Shown in pieces: positions 16,673-26,048 of a stretch of 64,000 nt of DNA. How positions within the stretch are numbered: position 1 is the stretch's first letter; every line of letters starts with the position of its first letter. A program made the translations under genes and the position numbers. A model generated the notes under the pieces. It was not told the DNA's origin. It made no database searches and worked only from the letters and a program-made list of their open reading frames with translations. Source of the DNA: Streptomyces griseoruber (GTDB lineage: Bacteria > Actinomycetota > Actinomycetes > Streptomycetales > Streptomycetaceae); NCBI RefSeq assembly GCF_001514205.1, contig NZ_KQ948765.1:249862-313861 (forward strand), given 5' to 3'.

Positions 16673-17232
16673 TCCGGGCGGAGGCCGAGGACCCGAGGGC
16701 GGCCCGGACGCGGGCCCGGTTGCGGGCCGCGCTGCTGGCGGAGTGCGCGGAGCGGCCGCTGGAGGAGGTGGGCGTGGCGGCGCTGGTGCGGCGGGCCGGT
16801 GTCGGCCGGGCCACCTTCTACGTGCACTACCCCGACCTCGAGGCCCTGGCCGTCGACGCGTGCGCGGATGTCGTACGCGAGGCCGTGGAGGCGTTGCACG
16901 CCTGGCAGGGGCGGCCGGACCCGGTGCGGGCGCCGGCCGCCCTGGCGGAGTTCTTCGCCTCGCTCACCCCGCACGCCCCGCTCTACCGCACCCTGCTCGC
17001 GCCGGGCGGCGGCGGTCCGCTCGGCCGGGTACTGCACCGGGACCTGCGGGCCTACAGCCTGCGGGAGCGTGAACGGGCGGGCGCGGCCGACGCCCCGCTG
17101 GTGGCCTCGGCCGTCGCCGCCACCTTCGCCGGCGTGCTGGCCGACTGGCTGCACGGCGACCTCGGCGGCTCCCCCGGTGAGATCGCCGACCAGGTCTGGC
17201 AGTTGCTGGTCGCGCTGCACGCCAGCCGCTGA
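16669..17232 (+). CDS. TetR-family regulator of the DUF1304 operon
   Basis: 187 residues starting at GTG 16669, which shares GTGA with the DUF1304 stop. The helix-turn-helix is RTRARLRAALLAECAERPLEEVGVAALVRRAGVGRATFYVHYPDLEAL. The C-terminal domain is the variant seen in Streptomyces regulators with FASLTPHAPLYRTLLA. Because target and repressor share one transcript led by the 19-bp operator, negative autoregulation with induction by a small molecule is the simple model. Confidence 0.9.
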   Translation: MIRAEAEDPRAARTRARLRAALLAECAERPLEEVGVAALVRRAGVGRATFYVHYPDLEALAVDACADVVREAVEALHAWQGRPDPVRAPAALAEFFASLTPHAPLYRTLLAPGGGGPLGRVLHRDLRAYSLRERERAGAADAPLVASAVAATFAGVLADWLHGDLGGSPGEIADQVWQLLVALHASR

Positions 17233-17239
17233 ACGGCGG

Positions 17240-18091
17240 TCACTTGCAGGCGATCGGCTCCTTCGCCAGCGGCCAGGCCTCGACGCCGTCGGAGGTGCGG
17301 ACGTAGGCCGTCGTACGGTCCTTCGTCAGCCACAACCGCCAGTGGCCGTAGCGGTATCCGGTGTCCTGGGCGTCGGCCGGCATCCGGACGTCGTCGTCGT
17401 ACGGGGTGGTGAGCAGGACGGACGCGAGCACACCGTCGGGGTCGCGGACGTACTGCCGATAGCCCTCGCCCCGGGCGATCCCCAGGAAGTGCGCCGTCTC
17501 CCAGCCGCAGTGCTCCGCCCCGGCGTAGCTGGTCAGGGTGGTGGTCGGGACGCGTTTCCCGGCACTGTCGGTCCAGATCTCGAGGCCGAGGGAGTCGGTG
17601 TAGCTCGCGGGGAGTTCGGCCGGGTCGCAGGAGGCGTTCGTCTCCGGGCCCCAGCCCGGTCTGCCCTTCTGGTCCTCGGCGACCACGACCGCGACCTTCG
17701 TCCGGCCGCCGACGTCGTACGAGTACAGGACCCGGCCGTCCGCCGAGCGCTCCACCCGGTAACCGGAGCGCGGCATCTGCGGATCGAACATGTCGAAGAA
17801 GAGCCGGAGCCCGTCCTCCGGGGAGTCACCGCCGTCGCCGCCGCTCCAGCCGTCGGGGCCGCCGCCGTCGTAGATCTCGCCGTCGCACTCCAGCGCCCGC
17901 CCCGCGGCACCGGACTCGGCGAGCAGGGCCTGCGGGGTGTACGTGTCGCGGGTCGTCGTCGCGATGTCCAGCGGTCCGGCGTACGGCGTCGCCGGCGGCG
18001 ATCCCTCGACGACCAGGTCCGCCTTCTCCCCCGCCCCGCAGCCCACGGCCGCCACCAGTGCCGCCGTCACCGCCGCCAGCCCTCTGCGCAT
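17240..18091 (-). CDS. Putative lipoprotein of unknown function
   Basis: 283 residues. The start MRRGLAAVTAALVAAVGCGAG is a lipoprotein signal with a lipobox (AVGC, Cys 18), so the mature protein should be anchored outside the membrane. The rest has no recognised domain; it is Asp- and Tyr-rich with three or four further Cys (CDGEIYDG, NASCDPAE, EHCGWETAHF, final IACK) that could pair as disulfides. It resembles conserved Streptomyces lipoproteins without known role. Convergent with TetR, 7 bases apart. Confidence 0.8.
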   Translation of the reverse strand: MRRGLAAVTAALVAAVGCGAGEKADLVVEGSPPATPYAGPLDIATTTRDTYTPQALLAESGAAGRALECDGEIYDGGGPDGWSGGDGGDSPEDGLRLFFDMFDPQMPRSGYRVERSADGRVLYSYDVGGRTKVAVVVAEDQKGRPGWGPETNASCDPAELPASYTDSLGLEIWTDSAGKRVPTTTLTSYAGAEHCGWETAHFLGIARGEGYRQYVRDPDGVLASVLLTTPYDDDVRMPADAQDTGYRYGHWRLWLTKDRTTAYVRTSDGVEAWPLAKEPIACK

Positions 18092-18152
18092 GCGCGTCCC
18101 CGTCCCTCCGGCCGATCCCGTGTCCCTACGACGCCGGAGCGGGCCGGTACGT

Positions 18153-18645
18153 TCAGCGGGCCGTCTGGAACGTTCGGCGGTAGGCCTGCGGCGAGACCCC
18201 GATCGCCGCGTGGAGGTGCTGGCGCAGCGAGGCGCCGGTGGCGAAGCCGACCCGGCCGGCGATCTGGTCCACCGGGAGGTCGCTGGCCTCCGGCAGGTGC
18301 CGGGCGTGCACCACCCGCTGCTGGATCAGCCAGCGGCCGGGGCTGACGCCCACCTCGTCCTGGAAGCGGCGGGCGAAGGTACGCAGGCTCATCCGGGCGT
18401 GCGTGGCGAGGTCGGCGAGGGTGAGGGGTTCACCCAGGTGCTCCAGGGCCCAGGCCCGGGTGGCCGCCGTGCTCGCCGGACCGGCCTCGGGCACCGGCTG
18501 TTCGATGTACTTCGCCTGACCGCCGTCACGGAACGGCGGCACCACACAGCGGCGGGCCACCTTGTTGGCGAGTTCGCTGCCGTGGTCCTTGCGGATCAGA
18601 TGCAGACAGATGTCGACGCCGGAGGCGGCGCGGGTCGTGGTGTCG
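18153..18645 (-). pseudogene. GlxA-like AraC regulator, N-terminal half deleted
   Basis: From about 18645 down to the stop at 18153 the frame gives the C-terminal half of a GlxA-type regulator: GVDICLHLIRKDHGSELANKVARRCVVPP is the end of the DJ-1/PfpI-like sensor, then a normal pair of HTH units (LADLATHARMSLRTFARRFQ and VDQIAGRVGFATGASLRQHL). The N-terminal 150 or so residues are missing, and the upstream sequence instead belongs to an oxidoreductase on the other strand. No start codon with a ribosome site sits at the junction, so I call it a remnant; a truncated DNA-binding product is conceivable. Confidence 0.8.
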
Positions 18646-18649
18646 ATCC

Positions 18650-18882
18650 TGCCGACGGGGTCGCGGGAGCTCGAGGAGGAGGCCGAGCGGCTCGGGGTGC
18701 GCGCGGTGCGGATGCTCGTGGACGCCGACCGGGCCGGGATGCGGACGATCGCCGAGCTGGTGGAGACGGGGCGGTTGCGCGCGACGATCGCGGGGACCTT
18801 CCCGCTGGCCGATGCCGCCGAGGCGCACCGGCTCGGCGACACCGGCCGGACCACCGGGAAGCTGGTCCTGACGGTGGACTGA
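18650..18882 (+). pseudogene. Quinone oxidoreductase-like (MDR) gene, C-terminal remnant
   Basis: The frame from about 18650 to TGA 18882 encodes the last 75 or so residues of a zinc-independent medium-chain dehydrogenase: SRELEEEAERLGVRAVRMLVDADRAG, IAELVETGRLRATIAGTFPLADAAEAHRL and the closing TTGKLVLTV. The whole GroES-like and nucleotide-binding parts are absent. It abuts the AraC remnant head to head, so one deletion probably removed the 5' ends of two divergent genes. Confidence 0.8.
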
Positions 18883-18910
18883 CGGCCCCTCGAAGGGGCA
18901 CGTCCGTCAG
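18879..18910. terminator. Bidirectional hairpin
   Basis: An outer CTGACGG/CCGTCAG pair and an inner perfect GCCCCT-CGA-AGGGGC stem lie at the meeting point of the oxidoreductase remnant (stop 18882) and the alcohol dehydrogenase (stop 18907). It overlaps both stops and likely terminates both strands. Confidence 0.65.
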
Positions 18911-20013
18911 AAGGTCAGCACCGGCTTGATGGTCTTGCCCGAGGTCATGTCCTGGACCGCCTGGCCGATGTCCTCGAAGGCGTAGGTGCCGATCAGCCGG
19001 TCCAGCGGGAGCCGCCCCGCCTTGACCAGCTCCACCAGGGCGGGGATGAAGGTCTGCGTCTCACTGTCGCCGAGGGTGAGGCCGACGACCCGCTTGCCGC
19101 CGAGCAACCCGTTGACGTCCAGGGCGACTTCGCTGCCGAACGGCGGTGCGCCCACGACGACCAGGGTGCCGCGGGCGGCGAGCGCGTCGACTCCCTGGCG
19201 CAGCACGGCCGTACTGCCCGTGGTCTCCACGATGCCGTCGGCACCCCGGCCGCCGGTGATCTCGGCGACGGCCTCGCCGAGCGTGGCCTGTCCGGCGTCC
19301 ACGGTGTGGGTGGCGCCCAACTCCTTGGCGAGGGCCAGTCGTTCGGCGACCCGGTCGACGGCGATGATCGTGGTGGCGGGGCCGAGGGCGGCGGCCATGA
19401 CGGCGGACAGGCCGACGGCTCCGGCGCCGAGGACGACGACCGTGTCACCGGCGGTGGGCTTCAGTACGTTCCAGACGGCGCCGACCCCCGTCTGCACACC
19501 GCAGCCCAGCGGGGCGATGGACGTCAGGGGTACGTCGGGGTCGACCTTGACCAGGCTGCGCTCGTCGACCAGGGCCCGCTCCGCGAAGGAGGACTGGCCG
19601 AAGAAGTGACCGCCGAGCGGCTCACCGTCACGGCTGATGGTGCTGCTGCCGTCGGCGCGGCGGCCCCCGATGAGGTTCAGCGGCAGCCAGGTCGCGCAGT
19701 AGGCGGGGTGGCCGCCGTGGCAGTTGCGGCACGCGCCGCAGGAGGTGAAGGACAGGACGACGTGGTCGCCGGGGGCCACCCCGGTGACGGCGGCTCCGAC
19801 CGCCTCCACGACCCCCGCGCCCTCGTGGCCGAGGACACCCGGCAGCGGGAAGGGCAGCCCGCCGCTCTGCACGCCCAGGTCGGTGTGGCACAGGCCGGCC
19901 GCCACCAGCCGGACGACCGCCTCGTTCGGGCCGGGCTCGTCCAGGACGACCTCGGAGAGAGTGAACGGCGCTCCCGCGGACTCTACGACGGCCGCGCGTG
20001 TGGTGATGGACAT
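18907..20013 (-). CDS. Zinc-dependent NAD alcohol dehydrogenase
   Basis: 368 residues of the class III/benzyl-alcohol group. The catalytic zinc site is GLCHTDLG and GVLGHEGAG; the structural zinc Cys are in CGACRNCHGGHPAYC; the NAD loop is VVVLGAGAVGLSAVMAA with the acidic AVDRV. It lies 30 bases downstream of the aldehyde dehydrogenase gene on the same strand, so the two form an alcohol to aldehyde to acid pair resembling XylB/XylC. Regulation is probably by the divergent MarR. Aromatic versus aliphatic substrate cannot be decided from sequence. Confidence 0.92.
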   Translation of the reverse strand: MSITTRAAVVESAGAPFTLSEVVLDEPGPNEAVVRLVAAGLCHTDLGVQSGGLPFPLPGVLGHEGAGVVEAVGAAVTGVAPGDHVVLSFTSCGACRNCHGGHPAYCATWLPLNLIGGRRADGSSTISRDGEPLGGHFFGQSSFAERALVDERSLVKVDPDVPLTSIAPLGCGVQTGVGAVWNVLKPTAGDTVVVLGAGAVGLSAVMAAALGPATTIIAVDRVAERLALAKELGATHTVDAGQATLGEAVAEITGGRGADGIVETTGSTAVLRQGVDALAARGTLVVVGAPPFGSEVALDVNGLLGGKRVVGLTLGDSETQTFIPALVELVKAGRLPLDRLIGTYAFEDIGQAVQDMTSGKTIKPVLTF

Positions 20014-20043
20014 CGGTGGAACTCCCTTTGCTGTACGGCGCGT

Positions 20044-21498
20044 TCAGTCGAGCGAGACGACGACGGACTTGACCTTGGTGTACGAGGCGAGAGCCTCGGG
20101 GCCGTATTCGCGCCCGAAGCCGGAGTCCTTGACCCCGCCGAACGGGACGGCCGGGTCGAGCATGGCCCAGTCGTTGACCCAGACGATGCCGGCCTGGAGG
20201 CGGTCGGCGACCCGGTGGGCGCGGGCCAGGTTGCCGGTCTGCACACCCGAAGCCAGGCCGTACGGCGTGGAGTTGGCGAGGGCGACGGCCTCGTCCTCGT
20301 CGTCGAAGGGCTGGACGGTGAGGACCGGGCCGAAGATCTCCTCCTGGATGACACGGGAGTCGCCCGGGAGGTCGGCGATGACGGTGGGCCGGTAGTAGTA
20401 GCCGCCGTCGAGGTCGAGACGCTCACCGCCGCAGACGATGCGGGCGCCCTCCTTGCGGGCGAGGTCGACGTACTCCTCGACCTTGCGCAGGTGCTTCTCC
20501 CCCGCCATGGGTCCGACGACGGTCTCCGCCGCGCGCGGGTCGCCCACGGGCACACCGGGGACGGCCTCGGCGAGGATGTTCAGCAGGGTGCTGTAGACCG
20601 GGCGGGCCACCAGCAGGCGTGGGCCGCCCATGCAGAACTGGCCGGTGTTGAAGACGAAGCCCTTGATGACCGCGCCGACGGCCTTCTCCAGGTCGGCGTC
20701 CTCGAAGACGAGGTGCGCGGCGTTGCCGCCGAGTTCCATGGTGACCTGCTTGAGGTTCTCGCCGGCGATGCCCGCGACGTGCCGGCCGATCGCGGTGGAG
20801 CCGGTGAAGGCGATCTTGTCGACGCCGGGGTGCCGCAGCAGCGCCTCGCCGGCGACCGGGCCGGTGCCGGTGACGACGTTGACGACGCCGTCGGGCACAC
20901 CGGCCCGCTGGAGCAGGCCCGCCATGTACAGGGCGCTCAGCGGGGTCTCGTCGGCGGGCTTGTGGACGACGGTGTTGCCCGCGGCGAGGGCCGGAGCGAG
21001 CTTCGAACCGGCCAGGATCAGGGGGAAGTTGAAGGGGGTGATGGCGGCGACGACGCCGATCGGGCCGCGCTGGGTGTAGGCGAGGGCGTTCATCGGGGTG
21101 TCGCGGTTGCCGCCCTCCAGGGAGAAGGCGAGGGTGGCGTAGTACTCGTAGTCGTTGGCCGCGTTGGTGACGTCGACCGCGTGGGCCAGGGTGATCGGCT
21201 TGCCGACGTCCAGGCTCTCCAGCCGGGCGATCTCGTCGGCCTCCTCGCGGATCAGCTGGGCCACCCGCAGCAGGACCCGCCCGCGCTCACGCCCGCTGAG
21301 CCCGGACCACCGGCCGGAGTCGAAGGCCTCGCGGGCGGCCCGCACCGCGGCGTCCACGTCGGCGGCGCCCGCCTCCGCGACGGTGGTGACGACCGCGCCC
21401 CGGGACGGGTCGACCACCTCGGTCCGCGCTCCGTCCGCGGCCTCGCGCCACTGTCCCCCGATGAACAGTCGACCGGGGTCGATCTCGAAGGTGGTCAT
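20044..21498 (-). CDS. NAD(P)-dependent aldehyde dehydrogenase
   Basis: 484 residues. The ALDH hallmarks are present: FTGSTAIGRHVAG for NAD, the general base in TMELGGNAAHLV, the nucleophilic Cys in FNTGQFCMGGP, EEIFGPVLTV and the C-terminal PFGGVKDSGFGREYG. I use ATG 21498, which has GAGGAG about six bases upstream, instead of GTG 21504. It is the first gene of an operon with the alcohol dehydrogenase, divergent from MarR with two operator palindromes between. Confidence 0.93.
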   Translation of the reverse strand: MTTFEIDPGRLFIGGQWREAADGARTEVVDPSRGAVVTTVAEAGAADVDAAVRAAREAFDSGRWSGLSGRERGRVLLRVAQLIREEADEIARLESLDVGKPITLAHAVDVTNAANDYEYYATLAFSLEGGNRDTPMNALAYTQRGPIGVVAAITPFNFPLILAGSKLAPALAAGNTVVHKPADETPLSALYMAGLLQRAGVPDGVVNVVTGTGPVAGEALLRHPGVDKIAFTGSTAIGRHVAGIAGENLKQVTMELGGNAAHLVFEDADLEKAVGAVIKGFVFNTGQFCMGGPRLLVARPVYSTLLNILAEAVPGVPVGDPRAAETVVGPMAGEKHLRKVEEYVDLARKEGARIVCGGERLDLDGGYYYRPTVIADLPGDSRVIQEEIFGPVLTVQPFDDEDEAVALANSTPYGLASGVQTGNLARAHRVADRLQAGIVWVNDWAMLDPAVPFGGVKDSGFGREYGPEALASYTKVKSVVVSLD

Positions 21499-21533
21499 CG
21501 CCACTCCTCAGCATCGTCGCCAAGATTTCAACT

Positions 21534-21582
21534 AACAGGATTCCTGTTGGTCCGCAGTCTCATTACAGACAGGTTTCCTGTC
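21534..21582. promoter_or_regulatory. Two MarR operator palindromes
   Basis: AACAGGA-T-TCCTGTT (21534-21548) and GACAGG-TTT-CCTGTC (21568-21582) share the ACAGG...CCTGT core. Both are perfect 15-bp palindromes with centres 34 bp apart. They fill the short gap between the divergent ALDH and MarR genes and are the probable sites for that MarR protein. Confidence 0.75.
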
Positions 21583-21602
21583 AATGGTCTACGCTCGGAC
21601 TC

Positions 21603-22070
21603 ATGGCCGGCACCCAGACGACCCAGGCGGCGACTCCCGCGCGTCCGCCCCACAAGGCTCCCCCGTCCCTGCTCTACATGGTGAAGCAGGTGGAGCTCGT
21701 CGTGCGATCCCGGCTGGACGAACTCGTCAAGCCGTCCGGCATCACCGCCCTGCAGTACACGGCGCTGACCGTGCTGGAGCGGCACGACGGACTGTCCGCC
21801 GCCCAGCTGGCCAGGGACTCCTTCGTGACCGCCCAGTCCATCGCCGATCTGGTGCGCTCACTGGAGAACCGTGGCCTGATCCGCCGCGAGCGCAATCCGC
21901 GCAACCGGCGCGAGCTGCTGATCCTGCTGACCGACGAGGCGCGCACCCTGCTGGAGCAGTGCGCGCAGCCCGTGCGGGAGCTGGAGGAGCGGATGGTGCG
22001 GGAGCTCACGGCCCACCAGACGGAGCAGTTCCGGACAGCCCTGTCCAAGGCATGGCAGGCCCTCTCGTAA
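21603..22070 (+). CDS. MarR-family regulator of the adh/aldh operon
   Basis: 155 residues with the winged-helix core LSAAQLARDSFVTAQSIADLVRSLENRGLIRRERNPRNRRELLILLTDEARTLL. The ATG at 21603 lies 20 bases after the second operator palindrome, suggesting autorepression from a very short leader. The divergent aldehyde/alcohol dehydrogenase operon is the expected target; MarR proteins of this layout usually release DNA on binding an aromatic or phenolic ligand. Confidence 0.9.
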   Translation: MAGTQTTQAATPARPPHKAPPSLLYMVKQVELVVRSRLDELVKPSGITALQYTALTVLERHDGLSAAQLARDSFVTAQSIADLVRSLENRGLIRRERNPRNRRELLILLTDEARTLLEQCAQPVRELEERMVRELTAHQTEQFRTALSKAWQALS

Positions 22071-22138
22071 GCTTCTCGCACCCCTTCGCTCACGGCGCGA
22101 AAAAACTCGCTCAAGACACGCCCGAATTTCGAAGACAT

Positions 22139-22642
22139 ATGTCAATCGAACATGCTGAAATTCACTCTATCGGGGGTACCTTGCTGGGGCGGGGAAGTGC
22201 CGTGCGCTGCCCCGCCGTTGGAGGCTCCCGACCGGTGGAGCGGGTTGGAGGCGATGTCGTCGTGCAGCAGGAACCCGCCGCGGACACCCCGCACCTGTGC
22301 GTCCGGCAGGAGCGGGGGTACACGGTGCTGGAGTTCCACGGCGAGATCGACATCGTCGCGGCGACGGAGATCGGTCCGCGGCTCGACGAGGCGACCGCCG
22401 GGCCCGCGCCCCGGGTGGTCATCGACCTGTCGCTGATCGACTTCTTCGACTGCTCCGGGCTCCGCCTGCTGTACCGGGCCCGCAGCCGGGTGCTCGACCA
22501 GGACGGCGAGCTCCGTCTGGTCTGCACCCACCCGCTGGCCCTGCGCGTCCTCAAGGCCACCGGACTGCACCGGTTACTGCCGCCCGCCAGCACGCTGGAC
22601 GCGGCCCTGGGGCAGCCCGAGGCCACGTCCGGCACCTTATGA
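22139..22642 (+). CDS. STAS-domain anti-anti-sigma factor
   Basis: Up to 167 residues; the STAS domain covers the last 105. GEIDIVAATEIGPRL and the phosphorylation loop VVIDLSLIDFFDCSGLRLLYRARSR are clear, with Ser in FDCSGLR the expected phosphoacceptor of an RsbW-like kinase. The start is uncertain: ATG 22139 is the first Met but has no ribosome site, while GTG 22262 has GGAGG about 10 bases before it and would leave a compact STAS protein. The leader (22075-22160) is much more AT-rich than its surroundings, as for a regulated promoter. Confidence 0.85.
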   Translation: MSIEHAEIHSIGGTLLGRGSAVRCPAVGGSRPVERVGGDVVVQQEPAADTPHLCVRQERGYTVLEFHGEIDIVAATEIGPRLDEATAGPAPRVVIDLSLIDFFDCSGLRLLYRARSRVLDQDGELRLVCTHPLALRVLKATGLHRLLPPASTLDAALGQPEATSGTL

Positions 22643-22708
22643 CCGCGCTCCGCGGCCACCCGACGGCCGTCGCGGCCGAGCGCCACCCGGCGGTTCCCGC
22701 TCCCGGCC

Positions 22709-23902
<1,194 letters not shown>

Positions 23903-23958
23903 TGCGAGCCCTCCCTGGTCACATGGGTGACGACATGCGCGTATCCACTCCTTCCTGT

Positions 23959-24912
23959 CTATTCGCTGCGGGCCGCGTCGAACAGGGCGCTGACGGACTC
24001 ACCGTTGTGAATACGGCGCACGGCCTCGGCCAGGGCGGGGGCGATGGACAGGATCCGCAGCTTGTCGGTGTGCTCCTCGGAGGGCACCGGCACGGTGTTG
24101 GTGCAGACGATCTCCAGGACGTCGGGCTGCTCGCTGAGCCGCTTGAGGGCCCCCGCCGCGAACAGGCCGTGCGTGCACGCCACCCGGATCGAGCGCGGCT
24201 GAAGCTCCCGCAGCCGGTCGAGGAGTTCGAGGACGGTACTGCCCTTGGCGATCTCGTCGTCGAGGACGATGACGTCCCGCCCGGTGACCTCGCCGATCAC
24301 GGAGTTGATGCTCACCCGGTCGTCGGCGTAGCGCTGCTTGGCGCCGGCCGCCACCTGGGCGCCGATCATCCGGGCGAAGGCGGCGGCCTCCTTGGCGTTG
24401 CCGAGGTCGGGCGAGACGACCGTGGTGGAGGTCAGGTCGTAGCGGCGGAAGTGGGCGGCCAGCTCACGGCGGGCGTGCAGATGGTCCACGGGCATCGAGA
24501 AGAAGCCGTGCACCTGCGGTGAGTGCAGGGTCATGGCGAGGACCCGGTGGACCCCGGCCGCCGCCATCAGATCGGCGACCAGACGGCCGCCCAGGGAGAT
24601 CCGGGGCGCGTCCTTCTTGTCGGAGCGGGCGTAGGAGTAGTGCGGCATGACCACGGTGATCCGGCCGGCGGAGGCGCCGCGGGCCGCGTCGCACATCAGC
24701 AGCAGCTCCACGAGGTGCTCCTGCACGGGCTTCACCAGGGGCTGGACCAGGAAGACGTCCCTCTCCCGGCAGTTGGCCTGGAGCTGGACCTCCAGGCAGT
24801 CGTTGGCGAACCTGCTGAGCCGGGTCGGGCTCAACGGCACACCCAGATGGGAACAGACCTCGGCGGCCAGCTCGGGGTGGGCGCTGCCGCTGAACACGGA
24901 GATGTCTCGCAC
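23959..24912 (-). CDS. Ribose-phosphate pyrophosphokinase paralog
   Basis: 317 residues, making PRPP from ribose-5-phosphate and [40 protein letters not shown], the ATP-loop [15 protein letters not shown] and [16 protein letters not shown] are as in Prs. The PRPP loop reads [14 protein letters not shown] where classical enzymes have DDxIDTAGT, so this is a diverged second copy, not the housekeeping one. GTG start with GAGGAG. It precedes tuf3 on the same strand. The pairing of a nucleotide-precursor enzyme with an alternative EF-Tu suggests a shared stress or growth-transition role; this is inference. Confidence 0.9.
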   Translation of the reverse strand: MRDISVFSGSAHPELAAEVCSHLGVPLSPTRLSRFANDCLEVQLQANCRERDVFLVQPLVKPVQEHLVELLLMCDAARGASAGRITVVMPHYSYARSDKKDAPRISLGGRLVADLMAAAGVHRVLAMTLHSPQVHGFFSMPVDHLHARRELAAHFRRYDLTSTTVVSPDLGNAKEAAAFARMIGAQVAAGAKQRYADDRVSINSVIGEVTGRDVIVLDDEIAKGSTVLELLDRLRELQPRSIRVACTHGLFAAGALKRLSEQPDVLEIVCTNTVPVPSEEHTDKLRILSIAPALAEAVRRIHNGESVSALFDAARSE

Positions 24913-24943
24913 GAAAGGACTCCTCGACCAGGCCCGACTGGAG

Positions 24944-24966
24944 GGGATCTCTCACGGGATCTCTCA
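24944..24966 (-). repeat. Direct repeat upstream of the prs-tuf3 pair
   Basis: GGGATCTCTCA occurs twice with a 12-base period (24944-24954 and 24956-24966), 32-54 bases upstream of the PRPP synthase start, in the likely promoter. It may be a regulator site. Confidence 0.35.
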
Positions 24967-25101
24967 TGCTACGGACCCCGCCCGTTCCGCCCACCCTCAG
25001 GAGCCCCTCGGGCACCGCGGGCACCGCCGCCGGACGCCCGGGAATCCGGTCCCCGGCCGCCGGTGCGCCTCGCCGTGCCGTGCGGCCCGCCGACTGGGCC
25101 G

Positions 25102-25143
25102 GCCGGGTGAGGACGGCCGGGTGAGGACGGCCCGGTGAGGACC
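25102..25143. repeat. Tandem 14-bp repeat, three units
   Basis: GCCGGGTGAGGACG is present twice perfectly and a third time with two changes. It lies in the 378-base gap between the divergent PRPP synthase (24912) and DUF4230 (25291) genes. Apart from the direct repeat near 24950 and an AAGGAGGG ribosome site at 25275, I see nothing else in this gap. Confidence 0.7.
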
Positions 25144-25290
25144 GCCTCCGTGATCGCGAAGACCCCGGCGGGCCGGGTGATCGTGGCCCACGGCCTCGCG
25201 TTCTGTCACAGGTCGTCAACAAGGGCGTCCGCCAAGGGCTTTGACGGGAATCGACGGGAATCCGTCCTGACAGGAAGGAGGGCCGTCGCC

Positions 25291-25953
25291 ATGACGACTC
25301 CCGTCAAGCGCCTTCAGGGGCGCATACCCGGCTGGGCCAAGGTGCTCATCGCGGTCGTGGTCGTGCTCACCGTGATGTTCGCCGGGATCCGGCTCAGCCT
25401 GCTGCCCGGGCTGCGCGAGTTCTTCGGCACCGAGACCAAGGACCGCTCGGGCCCCGCCCTGCTCAAGTCCATCCAGGACATGAGCCGTTACGACGCCGCC
25501 TCCGGCAACTTCCAGGTCGTCGTGGACCTGGAGAAGGACGCCAAATACCTCCCGGACGCCCTCCGCGGCACCCGCACCCTGTACGTGGGGGCGGGCACCG
25601 TGGACGCCTATGTCGACCTCGGCAGGCTGGGCGACGACGACGTGACGGTCGACGGCGACCGTACGTCGGCCACGCTGCGGCTGCCGCACGCCCGGCTCGG
25701 CAAGCCGGCACTCGACCCGGACCGCTCCTACGCGGTCTCCAAGCAGCGCGGTCTCCTGGACCGCCTCGGCGATCTCTTCTCGGACAACCCCAACAGCGAG
25801 CAGGCCGTCCAGAAGCTCGCCGTGAAGCACATCGGCGAGGCGGCGAAGGACAGCGAGCTGACCGCGCGCGCCGAGACCAACACCACCGACATGCTGGAGG
25901 GCCTGCTGCACTCCCTCGGCTTCAAGGAGGTCAAGGTCACCTACGCGTCCTGA
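25291..25953 (+). CDS. DUF4230 membrane-anchored protein
   Basis: 220 residues: a cytoplasmic basic start, one membrane helix (VLIAVVVVLTVMFAGIRLSLLPG, about residues 18-40), then an external DUF4230 domain (LLKSIQDMSRYDAASGNFQVVVDLEKDAKYLPDALRGTRTLYVGAGTVDAYVDLGRL). LRLPHARLGKPALDPDRSYAVSKQRG is also typical. Function unknown; the domain is predicted all-alpha/beta and extracytoplasmic. ATG 25291 follows a strong GGAAGGAGGG. Confidence 0.9.
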   Translation: MTTPVKRLQGRIPGWAKVLIAVVVVLTVMFAGIRLSLLPGLREFFGTETKDRSGPALLKSIQDMSRYDAASGNFQVVVDLEKDAKYLPDALRGTRTLYVGAGTVDAYVDLGRLGDDDVTVDGDRTSATLRLPHARLGKPALDPDRSYAVSKQRGLLDRLGDLFSDNPNSEQAVQKLAVKHIGEAAKDSELTARAETNTTDMLEGLLHSLGFKEVKVTYAS

Positions 25954-26048
25954 CCGGCCGAGCGGGGTTCCCACGGGCCGTGCGCATCCTCGGGTCCTCA
26001 GCGGGTAACCGCTTTACGACGCAGGTAAGTTGCCGACTGGAGGACAGC

